Assembly (NCBI GenBank): GCA_964496575.1
Contig: CAZCAC010000018.1
Span: forward strand, 33,787-97,786
From: CAZCAC01 sp964496575
GTDB lineage: Bacteria; Planctomycetota; UBA1135; GCA-002686595
Length of the DNA: 64,000 nucleotides
Direction of reading: 5' to 3'
Made by a program: the position numbers and the translations under genes. Shown piece by piece: positions 23,691 to 31,655 of the stretch. The notes under the pieces were generated by a model. The model made no database searches. It was not told where the DNA came from and saw nothing but the letters and a program-made list of their open reading frames with translations. Every line of letters starts with the position of its first letter. Position 1 is the first letter of the stretch.

Positions 23691-26201
23691 TCAGGGGCAG
23701 ACGACGACGTGCGCCCCGTCGGAGAGGTTGAACTCGGCACCGCCCGCCGCGGGATCGCGGTACCAGGCCTGCACGTACCAGTGATCCCCGACGAGCCATT
23801 GCCCCAGACCGCCGCCCGTTCCGGCCGGGGGTGCGTCGAAGTCGACCTGCATCATGGCGAAGCCGGAGACGTCGGCCTTGAAGGGCTTGAAGCGGAAGAC
23901 GCCCACCCCCCCGGAATTGACGCAGCGCCAGCCGTTGCCGAAGGCGACCTGGGTCGCGCCGGCGCCGTAGTAGAACATCAGGAACTGGTTCGGCGGAAGC
24001 TCGGTGGCCAGCAGGTGGAAGTCGTTCTGGCTCAGGCTGGGCTCACCGATCGTGCCGATCTCCGCGCCGGGTCCGACCGAGTTCGGCGAGGTGAGGCAGT
24101 AGCTGATCACCGGATCGCAGACTTCGTACTCGACCTTGGCGATCCAGGTCCCCCACGTGTCGGTGCTCCGGGTGTGCTCCTGGATCGTCCAGAACGTGGT
24201 GTCGTCGACGGGGTCGATGCTGGAGAGGCTGTAGTCCCCCCAGCGGTACGAGCCGCCGGAGCTGCCGATGTTGTAGGGGCCGTTCCCCGCCTGGAAGAGG
24301 ATCGGAGTGCACATCTCGCCGGCGGGGTCGGTGGCCGTGCGAGCCGCGAGATAGGCGCCGGCGTACTGACTCGCGTTCGAGCCCGAGAAGCCGAGGATCA
24401 CCTCGTCGCGGGCGTTCACGGCGATTCCCGGCATGAAGTAGTACATCGAGGAGTCGGCCACCGTCCCGTACTGGGCCAGGCTGGCGGACGCTGCGTCGAC
24501 CTCGTACCAGCGGCAGCCCGCCCTGCCGCTCACCGCGATCCCGTGCGTCGTGTACACCGAGCCGTTGCGGTAGACGGCGTTCATCGGCCGAGCGTCGAGG
24601 CAGTCCAGAGGGGCCGAGCTCCCCAGCGCGGGGGCGTTCGGCGGCGTGGAGGTGTTCGGCACCCCGATCACGCCCGCCTCGACGAGAGTCGGCGAGGTCA
24701 TCGGTCCCTGCACGTAGCGCAGGCGCAGCTGATTGCCCGCCTTGCGCGAGATGCAGTAGCCGACGCCGGGGTCGCCGTGGGTGACGCACGGCTGGATCGC
24801 GCCCTCCCAGGGGAGGTTCCGGAACGCGGTGACCGTCCCCATGCTCGGGGAGCCGGTCACCAGCGGTGCCTTGTCGACGGCGAAGAGGCTCATGCCACCG
24901 CCGACCATGTACGCCGCCGTATAGACGCCGTACGCGTCGACCCCGAGTGTCGGGTAGTCGGGCCAGCGGCCCGCGTCCGCCCCCTGGGAGACGTTGATGT
25001 ACGTCTTGAACCACGACCCGGTCGGGTCGCTGGTGACCGACGCCGCGAACCAGACGTTCGTGCCGAAGTCGGTCGCGATGATGAAGAAGCGCTGGCTGTC
25101 GGGATCGAAGACGCAGCGCGGATCGCCGGCGCTGCTCCCGGTGTTGAAGAAGTTGGCGAGCCCCGTCTCGACCACCCTCGTGCCCGTCGCCTTCTCGTAG
25201 ACGGAGAGGTTTTGGTTGACGACCGCGACGAAGTGGTCGATCCCCACCGAGCCACAGGTGTCGGGCGGCAGCCAGCCCGCGCCAGCGTCGAAGAGCTTCG
25301 GTCCGGCGAAGTCCTGCACCACGTCGGGCGGCGTCCCCGCGCGGCCGGACGAGGAGCCGATCGTGCCGCCGAAGCCCTCGGGCCCAGCCGCTCCAGGAGG
25401 AGCCTCGGGCGCGGGGATCACCCCGCTCTCCTGGTCGAAGTCACCGCTGCCGGTCTCCCAGACGAGCCCGGCGTACCCCGAGCCGGTGAGGCGGGCGTGG
25501 TAGGAGAGGTCGTCGAAGTCGATCACCACGCGTTCACCCTCCTGGACGAAGGTCAGGTCGTCGAGGGCGTACCAGCCGCTTCCCCGCCAGGCGGGGCGCG
25601 CCTCGATCTCGATCCGGTCGACCTCCTCGAGCGACGCCTCGAACCACTGCGGGTCGAACGTCAGCTCCTCCAGCCACTCGCTCTGGGCGACCAGGACATC
25701 CTCGCGATAGCCGAGGACGCGCAGGCCGCGCGCCCACAGCGGCTGGGCACCCTGACCGGCGAGCTGGGCGCCGACGAAGTCGACAGTGCGACCGAAGGAG
25801 ATGCCCATGCGGGTGTCTCCCCACTTGTTGAACGCGTAGTGCTCACCCGAGTGAGCGTGAAGGCTGCCGCGACGTGACGGCACGACCCACGTTCCCCGGG
25901 CGCCATTCCGCGCCTTGTGATTGTGCGGCGGCCCGTAGGGCGCGCGCCGCTCTCGCTCCAGCACCGCTGCCATCGTCTCGATCACGCCGGGTCCGACGGA
26001 GGTTCGTGGATCGAGGCGCTCTCCCCGATGCACGCGCGGGGAGCTCCGCTCCAGCTGCAGGTCGGGTTGCCCCGGCGAGAGTGGCTCGTGCACCTCCTGC
26101 GCCCGCTCCTGAGGGGGCGCCCCGTAGGTGAGCGAGAGGAGACAGAGTGCGGAGACGCACCGGTACGGGAGGCGCAGAAGCGGGGATCGGTCGCGGGTCA
26201 T
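23691..26201 (-). CDS. Large secreted protein with planctomycete-type C-terminal domain
   Basis: 836 residues. A signal peptide is at about 8-30 (CVSALCLLSLTYG). Residues about 120-250 read like a beta-sandwich: GISFGRTVDFVGAQLAG and ALDDLTFVQEGERVVIDFDD. The centre (about 300-690) has repeated Trp/Asp/Gly-rich strands, probably a propeller-like fold. The last 130 residues hold CLTSPNSVGPGAEIG, NQFLMFYYGAGATQVAFGNG and WYVQAWYRDPAAGG with NLSDG near the end, a C-terminal domain I associate with planctomycete exoproteins. Ten or more Cys suggest disulfides. No catalytic motif was recognised, so it is an exported surface or matrix protein of unknown job. Confidence 0.7.
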   Translation of the reverse strand: MTRDRSPLLRLPYRCVSALCLLSLTYGAPPQERAQEVHEPLSPGQPDLQLERSSPRVHRGERLDPRTSVGPGVIETMAAVLERERRAPYGPPHNHKARNGARGTWVVPSRRGSLHAHSGEHYAFNKWGDTRMGISFGRTVDFVGAQLAGQGAQPLWARGLRVLGYREDVLVAQSEWLEELTFDPQWFEASLEEVDRIEIEARPAWRGSGWYALDDLTFVQEGERVVIDFDDLSYHARLTGSGYAGLVWETGSGDFDQESGVIPAPEAPPGAAGPEGFGGTIGSSSGRAGTPPDVVQDFAGPKLFDAGAGWLPPDTCGSVGIDHFVAVVNQNLSVYEKATGTRVVETGLANFFNTGSSAGDPRCVFDPDSQRFFIIATDFGTNVWFAASVTSDPTGSWFKTYINVSQGADAGRWPDYPTLGVDAYGVYTAAYMVGGGMSLFAVDKAPLVTGSPSMGTVTAFRNLPWEGAIQPCVTHGDPGVGYCISRKAGNQLRLRYVQGPMTSPTLVEAGVIGVPNTSTPPNAPALGSSAPLDCLDARPMNAVYRNGSVYTTHGIAVSGRAGCRWYEVDAASASLAQYGTVADSSMYYFMPGIAVNARDEVILGFSGSNASQYAGAYLAARTATDPAGEMCTPILFQAGNGPYNIGSSGGSYRWGDYSLSSIDPVDDTTFWTIQEHTRSTDTWGTWIAKVEYEVCDPVISYCLTSPNSVGPGAEIGTIGEPSLSQNDFHLLATELPPNQFLMFYYGAGATQVAFGNGWRCVNSGGVGVFRFKPFKADVSGFAMMQVDFDAPPAGTGGGLGQWLVGDHWYVQAWYRDPAAGGAEFNLSDGAHVVVCP

Positions 26202-26377
26202 CGGACTTGGGGATCGAAAGTGGGATGAGCGGGAGAGGGAACGGCTCGATCGTATCAGATTCCTCCGAATCCGGCTGGTGATGGGCGCATTCGGGGTCGA
26301 CGAGAGAGAGGGAACAAACTGGCGTCGGGTCGCGTCAACCGAGGCAGGTCGCGGGGCGCTGTCGCGAGGAACGATCG

Positions 26378-26782
26378 ATGGATTCCACGGAAGGTGAAGG
26401 GAGCGGCACGGTCCTCGTCGTCGAGGACGACTCGGCCGTGCTGAAGCTGCTGCGAATGGTCCTCGAGGGGCGCGGCCTCGAGGTCCTCGAGGCGACGACC
26501 GTCGACCGCGCGATGGAGCTCGCCGAGGAGTACCGGGGGAGGATCCGGCTCCTGATCACCGACCTGATCATGCCGCGACTGAACGGGCGCAAGCTGGCCG
26601 ATCGGATCCTCGAGGGAGACCCCACGATCGCGGTGCTGTTCATGTCCGGGTACACGGCCGACGTCCTCGAGGAAGAGGACGCCGACATCGACGGGCGCCC
26701 GTTCCTGCTCAAGCCCTTCTCGCCGGCCGCCCTGCTCGCGGAGGTGAACCGGCTCCTCTCCAGGCAGGGCGAGGTGGCCTGA
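26378..26782 (+). CDS. Stand-alone response-regulator receiver protein
   Basis: 134 residues, a single receiver domain: VVEDDSA near residue 14, phospho-acceptor Asp in LLITDLIMPRLNG, Ser in VLFMSGYT, Lys in LLKPFSPA. No DNA-binding or enzymatic output. It is divergent from the exoprotein gene across about 176 bases. Like the receiver at 23112 it resembles receivers of hybrid kinases more than CheY (the GYT and KPF pattern). No histidine kinase gene lies in the window. Confidence 0.9.
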   Translation: MDSTEGEGSGTVLVVEDDSAVLKLLRMVLEGRGLEVLEATTVDRAMELAEEYRGRIRLLITDLIMPRLNGRKLADRILEGDPTIAVLFMSGYTADVLEEEDADIDGRPFLLKPFSPAALLAEVNRLLSRQGEVA

Positions 26783-26912
26783 CCCGCCCCCGCCCGCGCG
26801 CGTGGGCGCGGCGGCGTCGATCGGGGCGGAAGGGTCCTTCGGGCGTCCCCGCGCCTCGCTTCGTTGCTCCCCGGCGGGAGCGGGACTATCCTGCCCCGCC
26901 TCCGACTCCCCT

Positions 26913-27034
26913 AGCGCGGGCTGGCGCCCGCAACCCAACCGGTCGACAGACCGTTCGAATCACGATTCTCGAGAGCCTCGATGCCCTCCCAGCCTGCTTT
27001 GTTCGCGCAACGCGCCGAAACCGACTCCGAGTAG
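26913..27034 (+). repeat. Dispersed repeat, copy 2 (short form)
   Basis: Same orientation and order as 17063-17216. It begins with the hairpin CGCGGGC-TGGC-GCCCGC (26915-26931), runs through CGATTCTCGAGAGCCTCGAT, and ends in a decayed palindrome (TTCGCGCAACGCGCCGAA). The first 77 bases match copy 1 without gaps by eye and with about a dozen substitutions. The 10-base tandem unit of copy 1 is present once. It ends six bases before the GTG start of the PpiC-like gene, so it forms that gene's 5' untranslated region or overlaps its promoter. Confidence 0.7.
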
Positions 27035-27040
27035 GTCGCC

Positions 27041-28480
27041 GTGCTCTCCGCCCTCCCCTCTCCCCTTCGTACGGGTCTTCACTCCGTGTTCCACCTCGTC
27101 CTGGCGACGCTCGCCCTCTTCTCCTCCAGCTGGCTCGCCCCCGCCCAGGGCCCACCGGAGGTCGCGGCCCGCTACCGGGATTCGACGATCACCTTCGACG
27201 AGCTGGATCACCTGATCCTCGGGCGCTTCGCCCTGTCCAAGGTCGGCCGCGAGACGCGGCTCTTCATGCTCAAGCGTCGCCTGATCGAGACGATCGCCCG
27301 GGAGCAGGGGGTGACCGCCGACGACGAGGAGGTCGAGGCGATGATGAAGGAGGTCGAGAAGGGCATCGTGGCCGCCGGTCAGGCGCGTGACCTCGACCAG
27401 TACCTGCGCGACCAGGGGGTCTCCGCCGAGGAGTTTCGCGAGAACCTCCGTCTCGCCGTGCTGCACCAGCTGCTCACCAAGCGCAGCCTGGGGATTCCAA
27501 AGGACCAGCCCGTCAGCGGCGAGCAGCAGGAGATGTGGATCGAGTCGGAGATCTCCCGGCGTCAGCTGGAGGAGATCCCGGCACCGTGGGAGGACGGAGT
27601 GGTCCTCAGCTGCGGCGGGGTCGAGATCGGCCGCGAGGAGTTCCTCCTGTTCCTGCGCCGCCGGATCGACCCCGAGGAGCTGCGCACGGGGTTGATCAAC
27701 CTGCTGCGGGTCGAGCGCATGAGGGCGCGGATGCCGGACGTGACCGACAAGGTGCTCCACGCGGCGGTCGAGGAGGAGATCCGCGGCCGGCGCAACGAGG
27801 TCGCCGCGGATCCCCGGTACAAGGGGATCTCCTACGAGCAGCTGCTCGCCTCCCAGGGGATCCTGATGGACTTCTGGCGCGACGATCCGGAGATCATGAA
27901 GTCGGCCCTGGCTCGGCTCTGGATCGAGCGCAGCTACGACGAAGGCGCGCTGCGCGCGAAGTACGAGGATGAGCGCGAGTTTTTCGACGGCACCTACGGC
28001 GAGGCGGTCGAGACGTGGGTGCTGTTCTTCCGGGCGACCGACCGCCCCAACGAGCTGATCCCCCGCGACTTCGAGACCGCCGAGAAGGAGCTCTACGAGC
28101 TCTCTCGCAAGATCACCTCGAAGAGCGACTTCCAGGCGCAGGTCTCCCGCCGCTCCGAGGACCGCGCCTCGCGCGAGAAGCAGGGCTACCTCGGCTGGGT
28201 CACCCGACAGGCGGTAAAGGGCCCCAACCCGGCGCGCGACGCGATCTTCCACGCGCTCGACGAGGGGACCTATCAACCCCTCGCTCCGGAGAATGCCACC
28301 TCCCGCCTGGTCGGGCCGGTCCGCAACAAGAGCGGCGTTGTGCTACTCTGGCTGGGCCAGCGGCGCCCGGTGCCCGCGTGGAGCTCGATGGTCGTCTACG
28401 TCCAGCGGGAGCTGCGCAAGCGCTTCGCCGCCGGAGCTCTCGAGGTGGGAGAGGTCTGGACCTTCCTCGACCGAGAGTAA
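27041..28480 (+). CDS. Exported SurA/PpiC-like peptidyl-prolyl isomerase
   Basis: 479 residues. Signal peptide at about 1-36 (LVLATLALFSSSWLAPAQG). The N-terminal SurA-like chaperone helices run from about 45 to 150 and again about 180-300. A parvulin (PPIC) domain lies at about 315-450, with RSEDRASREKQGYLGWVTR and the FHALDEGTYQPLAPE segment typical of the fold. It should act as a periplasmic foldase/chaperone. GTG start; its upstream region is the dispersed repeat copy 2. Located 36 bases before the shell-protein genes on the same strand, but its function gives no obvious link to them. Confidence 0.8.
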   Translation: MLSALPSPLRTGLHSVFHLVLATLALFSSSWLAPAQGPPEVAARYRDSTITFDELDHLILGRFALSKVGRETRLFMLKRRLIETIAREQGVTADDEEVEAMMKEVEKGIVAAGQARDLDQYLRDQGVSAEEFRENLRLAVLHQLLTKRSLGIPKDQPVSGEQQEMWIESEISRRQLEEIPAPWEDGVVLSCGGVEIGREEFLLFLRRRIDPEELRTGLINLLRVERMRARMPDVTDKVLHAAVEEEIRGRRNEVAADPRYKGISYEQLLASQGILMDFWRDDPEIMKSALARLWIERSYDEGALRAKYEDEREFFDGTYGEAVETWVLFFRATDRPNELIPRDFETAEKELYELSRKITSKSDFQAQVSRRSEDRASREKQGYLGWVTRQAVKGPNPARDAIFHALDEGTYQPLAPENATSRLVGPVRNKSGVVLLWLGQRRPVPAWSSMVVYVQRELRKRFAAGALEVGEVWTFLDRE

Positions 28481-28516
28481 CCTCCCCGTTCACCCCAGGC
28501 CCCCAACGACTATCAG

Positions 28517-28813
28517 ATGCTGATCGGACAGGTTGTCGGCAGCGTGGTCGCCACGCAGAAGGACGAGAAGCTGCAGGACCGCAAGTTCCTCCTGGTGCAG
28601 GTCCACGACCAGCACAACCAGCCCAGGGACCAGTACGTGGTCGCCGTGGACTCGGTCGGCGCCGGCCCGCACGACATGGTGATGTACGCGACCGGCTCGA
28701 GTGCGCGCCAGACGGCGCTCACCGACGGGCGGCCGTGCGACGCGACGATCATGGCGATCATCGACTCGTGGGACCTGGGCGGCGAGAACGTCTACGAGAA
28801 GTGGAGCTCCTGA
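28517..28813 (+). CDS. Bacterial microcompartment pentameric shell protein (EutN/CcmL family), first of three
   Basis: 98 residues with the BMC-P fold pattern: LIGQVVGSVVATQKDEKLQD at the N-terminus, QYVVAVDSVGAGPHDMVMYATGSS (split by the family's GxG turn) and ATIMAIIDSWDL near the end. BMC-P pentamers cap the vertices of microcompartment shells. It opens a run of three such genes before a class II aldolase, the order seen in the planctomycete/verrucomicrobial (PVM) microcompartment that processes fucose and rhamnose. No hexamer shell gene is in the window. It ends two bases before the next start. Confidence 0.92.
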   Translation: MLIGQVVGSVVATQKDEKLQDRKFLLVQVHDQHNQPRDQYVVAVDSVGAGPHDMVMYATGSSARQTALTDGRPCDATIMAIIDSWDLGGENVYEKWSS

Positions 28814-28814
28814 G

Positions 28815-29111
28815 TTGTACCTCGCGCGCGTGATCGGCCGGGTGGTCGCGACGACGATCTACCCGGGGCTGGAAAGCGTGACCTTGCAGTGGATCCAGCC
28901 GCTCGACGAGCGCGGCGCGGAGATGGGTGACGCGCTGGTCGCGGCCGCGACGGTGCCCAGCGGCCCGGGCGACTTCGTCCACTTCGTCGACGGCCGCGAG
29001 GGCGCGCTGGCGTGCCCCGAGACCTTCGTTCCGGTCGACGTGGCGATCATCGGCATCGTCGAGCAGGCGATCGCCCTGGGCCGCGAGATCGGCGGGGAGG
29101 CCAAGCGCTGA
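28815..29111 (+). CDS. Bacterial microcompartment pentameric shell protein (EutN/CcmL family), second of three
   Basis: 98 residues from a TTG at 28815, with GGAG about 8 bases upstream inside the preceding gene. The family pattern is present: YLARVIGRVVATTIYPGL at the start, an ALVAAATVPSGPGDFVHFVD loop in place of the usual AxGxGxGxxV turn, and VPVDVAIIGIVEQ near the end. It is more divergent than the first copy at the pore-facing turn. The stop overlaps the third copy's ATG (TGATG). Confidence 0.88.
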   Translation: MYLARVIGRVVATTIYPGLESVTLQWIQPLDERGAEMGDALVAAATVPSGPGDFVHFVDGREGALACPETFVPVDVAIIGIVEQAIALGREIGGEAKR

Positions 29112-29467
29112 TGTTCCTCGCCGACGTGATCGGCACGGTGGTCTCGCCCGTGCAGACCCCGGTCCTCGACGGCCAGACGCTGCTGCTCTTGCGCCCGGTC
29201 GAGCCGGACGGCAAGCCCACCGGCAAGACCCGCGTCGGGATCGACAAGGCCGGCGCGGGCGTCGGTGACCGGGTGCTGGTCGCCGACGAGGGCAACGGTG
29301 CCCGCCAGATCCTCCAGGCGCCCGACGCGCCGGTCAAGACGATCGTGATCGGCGTGGTCGACTACGTCGAGCGCGACGAGGAGCTGGTCTACGATCACCG
29401 CTCCCCCCGCCTCCTCCGACCTCTCGAAGACCCTCGCGACCGAGGAGTACACCGTGAATCTCGATGA
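29111..29467 (+). CDS. Bacterial microcompartment pentameric shell protein (EutN/CcmL family), third of three
   Basis: 118 residues from the ATG at 29111. Core (about 1-95): FLADVIGTVVSPVQTPVLDG, VGIDKAGAGVGDRVLVADEG with the GAGVGD turn, and VIGVVDYVERDEELVYDH. The C-terminal 22 residues beyond the family core are Arg/Pro-rich. They may be a real extension or simply read-through to the next stop. The end overlaps the aldolase start by 14 bases in another frame, so the genes are coupled. Confidence 0.88.
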   Translation: MFLADVIGTVVSPVQTPVLDGQTLLLLRPVEPDGKPTGKTRVGIDKAGAGVGDRVLVADEGNGARQILQAPDAPVKTIVIGVVDYVERDEELVYDHRSPRLLRPLEDPRDRGVHRESR

Positions 29468-30179
29468 ACTGGCGAACACTCACGGCTGGTCCGACGAAGA
29501 AGCGCGGATCCGCAACGGCATCTGCGAGATCGGCCGCATCTGCTACCAGCGGGACCTGGTGGCGGGCGCGGACGGCAACATCTCCTGCCGCCTTCGCGAC
29601 GGCACGGTGATCATCACCGCGACCGGTTCGATGAAGGGATTCCTGAACCCCGAGCAGCTCGCGCACGTGGACATGAACGGCCAGTCGGTCGACGGCGGCC
29701 CGCGCTGCTCCTCGGAGACGGGGATTCACCTGACCAGCTACACCGAGCGCCCCGACATCGGCGCGGTGATGCACTGCCACCCGCCGTACGCGGTCGCGCT
29801 GACGATCGCGGGCGTGGACATGCAGACGCCGGTGATCCCCGAGGTGGTGGTCACCATCGGCGGGATCCCGACGACCCCGTACGCGACTCCGGGGACGCCG
29901 GAGCTGGGCGAGTCGATCCGGGAGATCGTGCGCTGCTCGGACACCCTGGTGATGAGCAATCACGGCTCGGTCACGCTGGGCTCCAACCTGCTGGACGCGT
30001 TCAAGAAACTCGACATGCTCGAGCACACCGCTCAGATCCTGTGGATGGCCCACGTCGCTCGCGGGGGACTGGAACCGCTGCCCGAGGACGCCGTGAGCCG
30101 GCTGCTGGAGACGCGCACGTCGCTGGGGGTGTCGGGGCCGAATACGCTGCAGAATCGGTGTGGGTTGCCGCCGCGGTGA
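29454..30179 (+). CDS. Class II aldolase/adducin-family protein (microcompartment-associated)
   Basis: 241 residues with a GTG start and GAGGAG just upstream. All metal and catalytic positions of fuculose/rhamnulose-1-phosphate aldolases are kept: phosphate site GADGNIS (39-45) and TGSMKG (57-62), SSE with Glu88, zinc ligands His107 and His109 in HCHPP, and His170 in SNHGSV. In PVM microcompartments this enzyme yields dihydroxyacetone phosphate and lactaldehyde from deoxy-sugar phosphates. The aldehyde dehydrogenase, PduL and BMC-H partners are not in the window. A strong terminator follows. Confidence 0.9.
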   Translation: MNLDELANTHGWSDEEARIRNGICEIGRICYQRDLVAGADGNISCRLRDGTVIITATGSMKGFLNPEQLAHVDMNGQSVDGGPRCSSETGIHLTSYTERPDIGAVMHCHPPYAVALTIAGVDMQTPVIPEVVVTIGGIPTTPYATPGTPELGESIREIVRCSDTLVMSNHGSVTLGSNLLDAFKKLDMLEHTAQILWMAHVARGGLEPLPEDAVSRLLETRTSLGVSGPNTLQNRCGLPPR

Positions 30180-30199
30180 ATGGGTGGTCTCCGTTGTCG

Positions 30200-30249
30200 G
30201 GCACGCGGAGGGAGCTGAGAACGCGGAGTTTCAGCTCCCTCCGCGTGCC
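30200..30249. terminator. 19-bp perfect hairpin, bidirectional terminator
   Basis: Arms 30200-30218 and 30231-30249 are exact complements (start GGCACGCGGAGGGAGCTGA), with a 12-base loop. It lies between the convergent aldolase and asd genes, where a two-way terminator is expected. No long U-tract is present on either side. Confidence 0.8.
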
Positions 30250-30267
30250 TGGACGTAGACGTCCGCA

Positions 30268-31362
30268 TCAACGCATCGTCAACCCGCTCAGCACACCGCT
30301 CGCCAGCGCCAGCTCCGCCACCAGCAGCGACCCACCCGCCGCACCGCGCACGGTGTTGTGGCTCAAGGTGGTGAACTGCACCTCGCGCGGAGAGCGCTGG
30401 CGGATGCGGCCGATGTGAATCGCCATCCCCTCGCCCGCGTCGCGGTGAAGCAACGGTTGCGGGGCGTCCTCCTCTTCGTGCACCAGGATCACCGGGGCGG
30501 GGGCGGATGGGAGCTCTAGCTCCTGAGGGGCACCGGAGAACCCGGTCCAGGCCTCGCGAAGCTCCTCGAGGTCGGCCTCGTCCTCCAGCTCCACGTTCAC
30601 GCACAGCATGTGGCCGTCGATCACCGGCACCCGGTTGCACTGCGCGCCGACGTCGATCTCGGCGAAGTCGATGCGCAGGTCGCCCGCTTCCGCACTGCCG
30701 GCGAGCTCGCCGAGGATCTTGTGCGTCTCGACCTCGAGCTTCTCCTCCTCGCCGCGGATGAAAGGCACCACGTTGGCGAGCATCCCCGCCGTGCGCAGGC
30801 TCGGCGTGCCCGCGCCGGAGATCGCCTGCAACGTGACGGCGCGTACGCGCTCCAGGCCGAGCTCGCGCCGGAGCGGTTCCAGCGCCAGCACCAGGCCGAT
30901 CGTCGAACAGTTCGGGTTGGTCAGGATCCCGCCGGGCCACTCGGTCTGGGCGTCGAGCAGCTCGAGGTGCGGGGCGTTCACCTCGGGGACGAGCAACGGG
31001 ACCCTCGGGTCCATCCGCCAGGAGCTGGCGTTGGAGACGACCAGCTTCCCCGCCCCGGCGAGCTGCGCCTCGGCGTCGCGAGCGACCGAGGAGTCGAGCG
31101 CGGAAAAACAGAGGGGCGAGTCGACATCGCTCCCCACCGCGCGCACGTCCATCCCCGCGACCGAGGTCGGGGCGTCCCCGGCGAGCAGCCACTCGGTCGC
31201 CTCGCCGTACGGGCGGCCCGCCGAGCGCTCGGAGGCCAGGAGCTCGACGACCTCGAACCACGGATGCTCGGCGAGCATCGCCACCATCCGCTGGCCGACG
31301 AGGCCGGTGGCTCCGAGGACGGCGACGGGAGTGCGGGGGAAGTCGTCCGAGGAGTCGGTCAT
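30268..31362 (-). CDS. asd: Aspartate-semialdehyde dehydrogenase
   Basis: NADPH-dependent reductive dephosphorylation of aspartyl phosphate to aspartate semialdehyde, the branch point to lysine/diaminopimelate, threonine and methionine. 364 residues. Nucleotide-binding loop LGATGLVGQ (16-24), catalytic Cys152 in TNPNCST, and the active-site His251 in PVIDGHM. The motif set (NPNCST) and length match the archaeal/fungal-type branch rather than the short enterobacterial one. It is the last gene of a minus-strand unit, overlapping the 98-residue membrane protein gene by 4 bases. Confidence 0.93.
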   Translation of the reverse strand: MTDSSDDFPRTPVAVLGATGLVGQRMVAMLAEHPWFEVVELLASERSAGRPYGEATEWLLAGDAPTSVAGMDVRAVGSDVDSPLCFSALDSSVARDAEAQLAGAGKLVVSNASSWRMDPRVPLLVPEVNAPHLELLDAQTEWPGGILTNPNCSTIGLVLALEPLRRELGLERVRAVTLQAISGAGTPSLRTAGMLANVVPFIRGEEEKLEVETHKILGELAGSAEAGDLRIDFAEIDVGAQCNRVPVIDGHMLCVNVELEDEADLEELREAWTGFSGAPQELELPSAPAPVILVHEEEDAPQPLLHRDAGEGMAIHIGRIRQRSPREVQFTTLSHNTVRGAAGGSLLVAELALASGVLSGLTMR

Positions 31363-31655
31363 CCGAAGAAGCGGCCGAGCGTGCGCTCGAGAAGAGGGAA
31401 CCAGATCGTCATGGCGATGATCAGGAGGATCACGTACACCGGGTCGAAGATGGTGACGCGAAGGGCGAAGCGGATCACCTGCGCGCGCGCGAACCTGGCC
31501 GGGATTCCGTACTGCTCGCCGATCCCCGTCCAGTAGCGGATCGTCCGGATCAGCCGCCAGTAGCCGCGCACCGTCCAGAAACCGAAGAGCCCCAGGGTGA
31601 ACCCCCGCATGATGTAGAAGGGGTTGATCAGGCCGTTCTCGGGCGAGGGGATCAT
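31359..31655 (-). CDS. Small two-helix membrane protein
   Basis: 98 residues. Two predicted membrane segments, FYIMRGFTLGLFGFWTV (about 13-29) and VYVILLIIAMTIWFPLL (about 73-89), with a basic loop between (RGYWRLIRTIRYWTG). Its ATG overlaps the upstream repeat-protein stop and its stop overlaps the asd start, both by 4 bases, so the three are translated from one message. No family recognised. Confidence 0.75.
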   Translation of the reverse strand: MIPSPENGLINPFYIMRGFTLGLFGFWTVRGYWRLIRTIRYWTGIGEQYGIPARFARAQVIRFALRVTIFDPVYVILLIIAMTIWFPLLERTLGRFFG

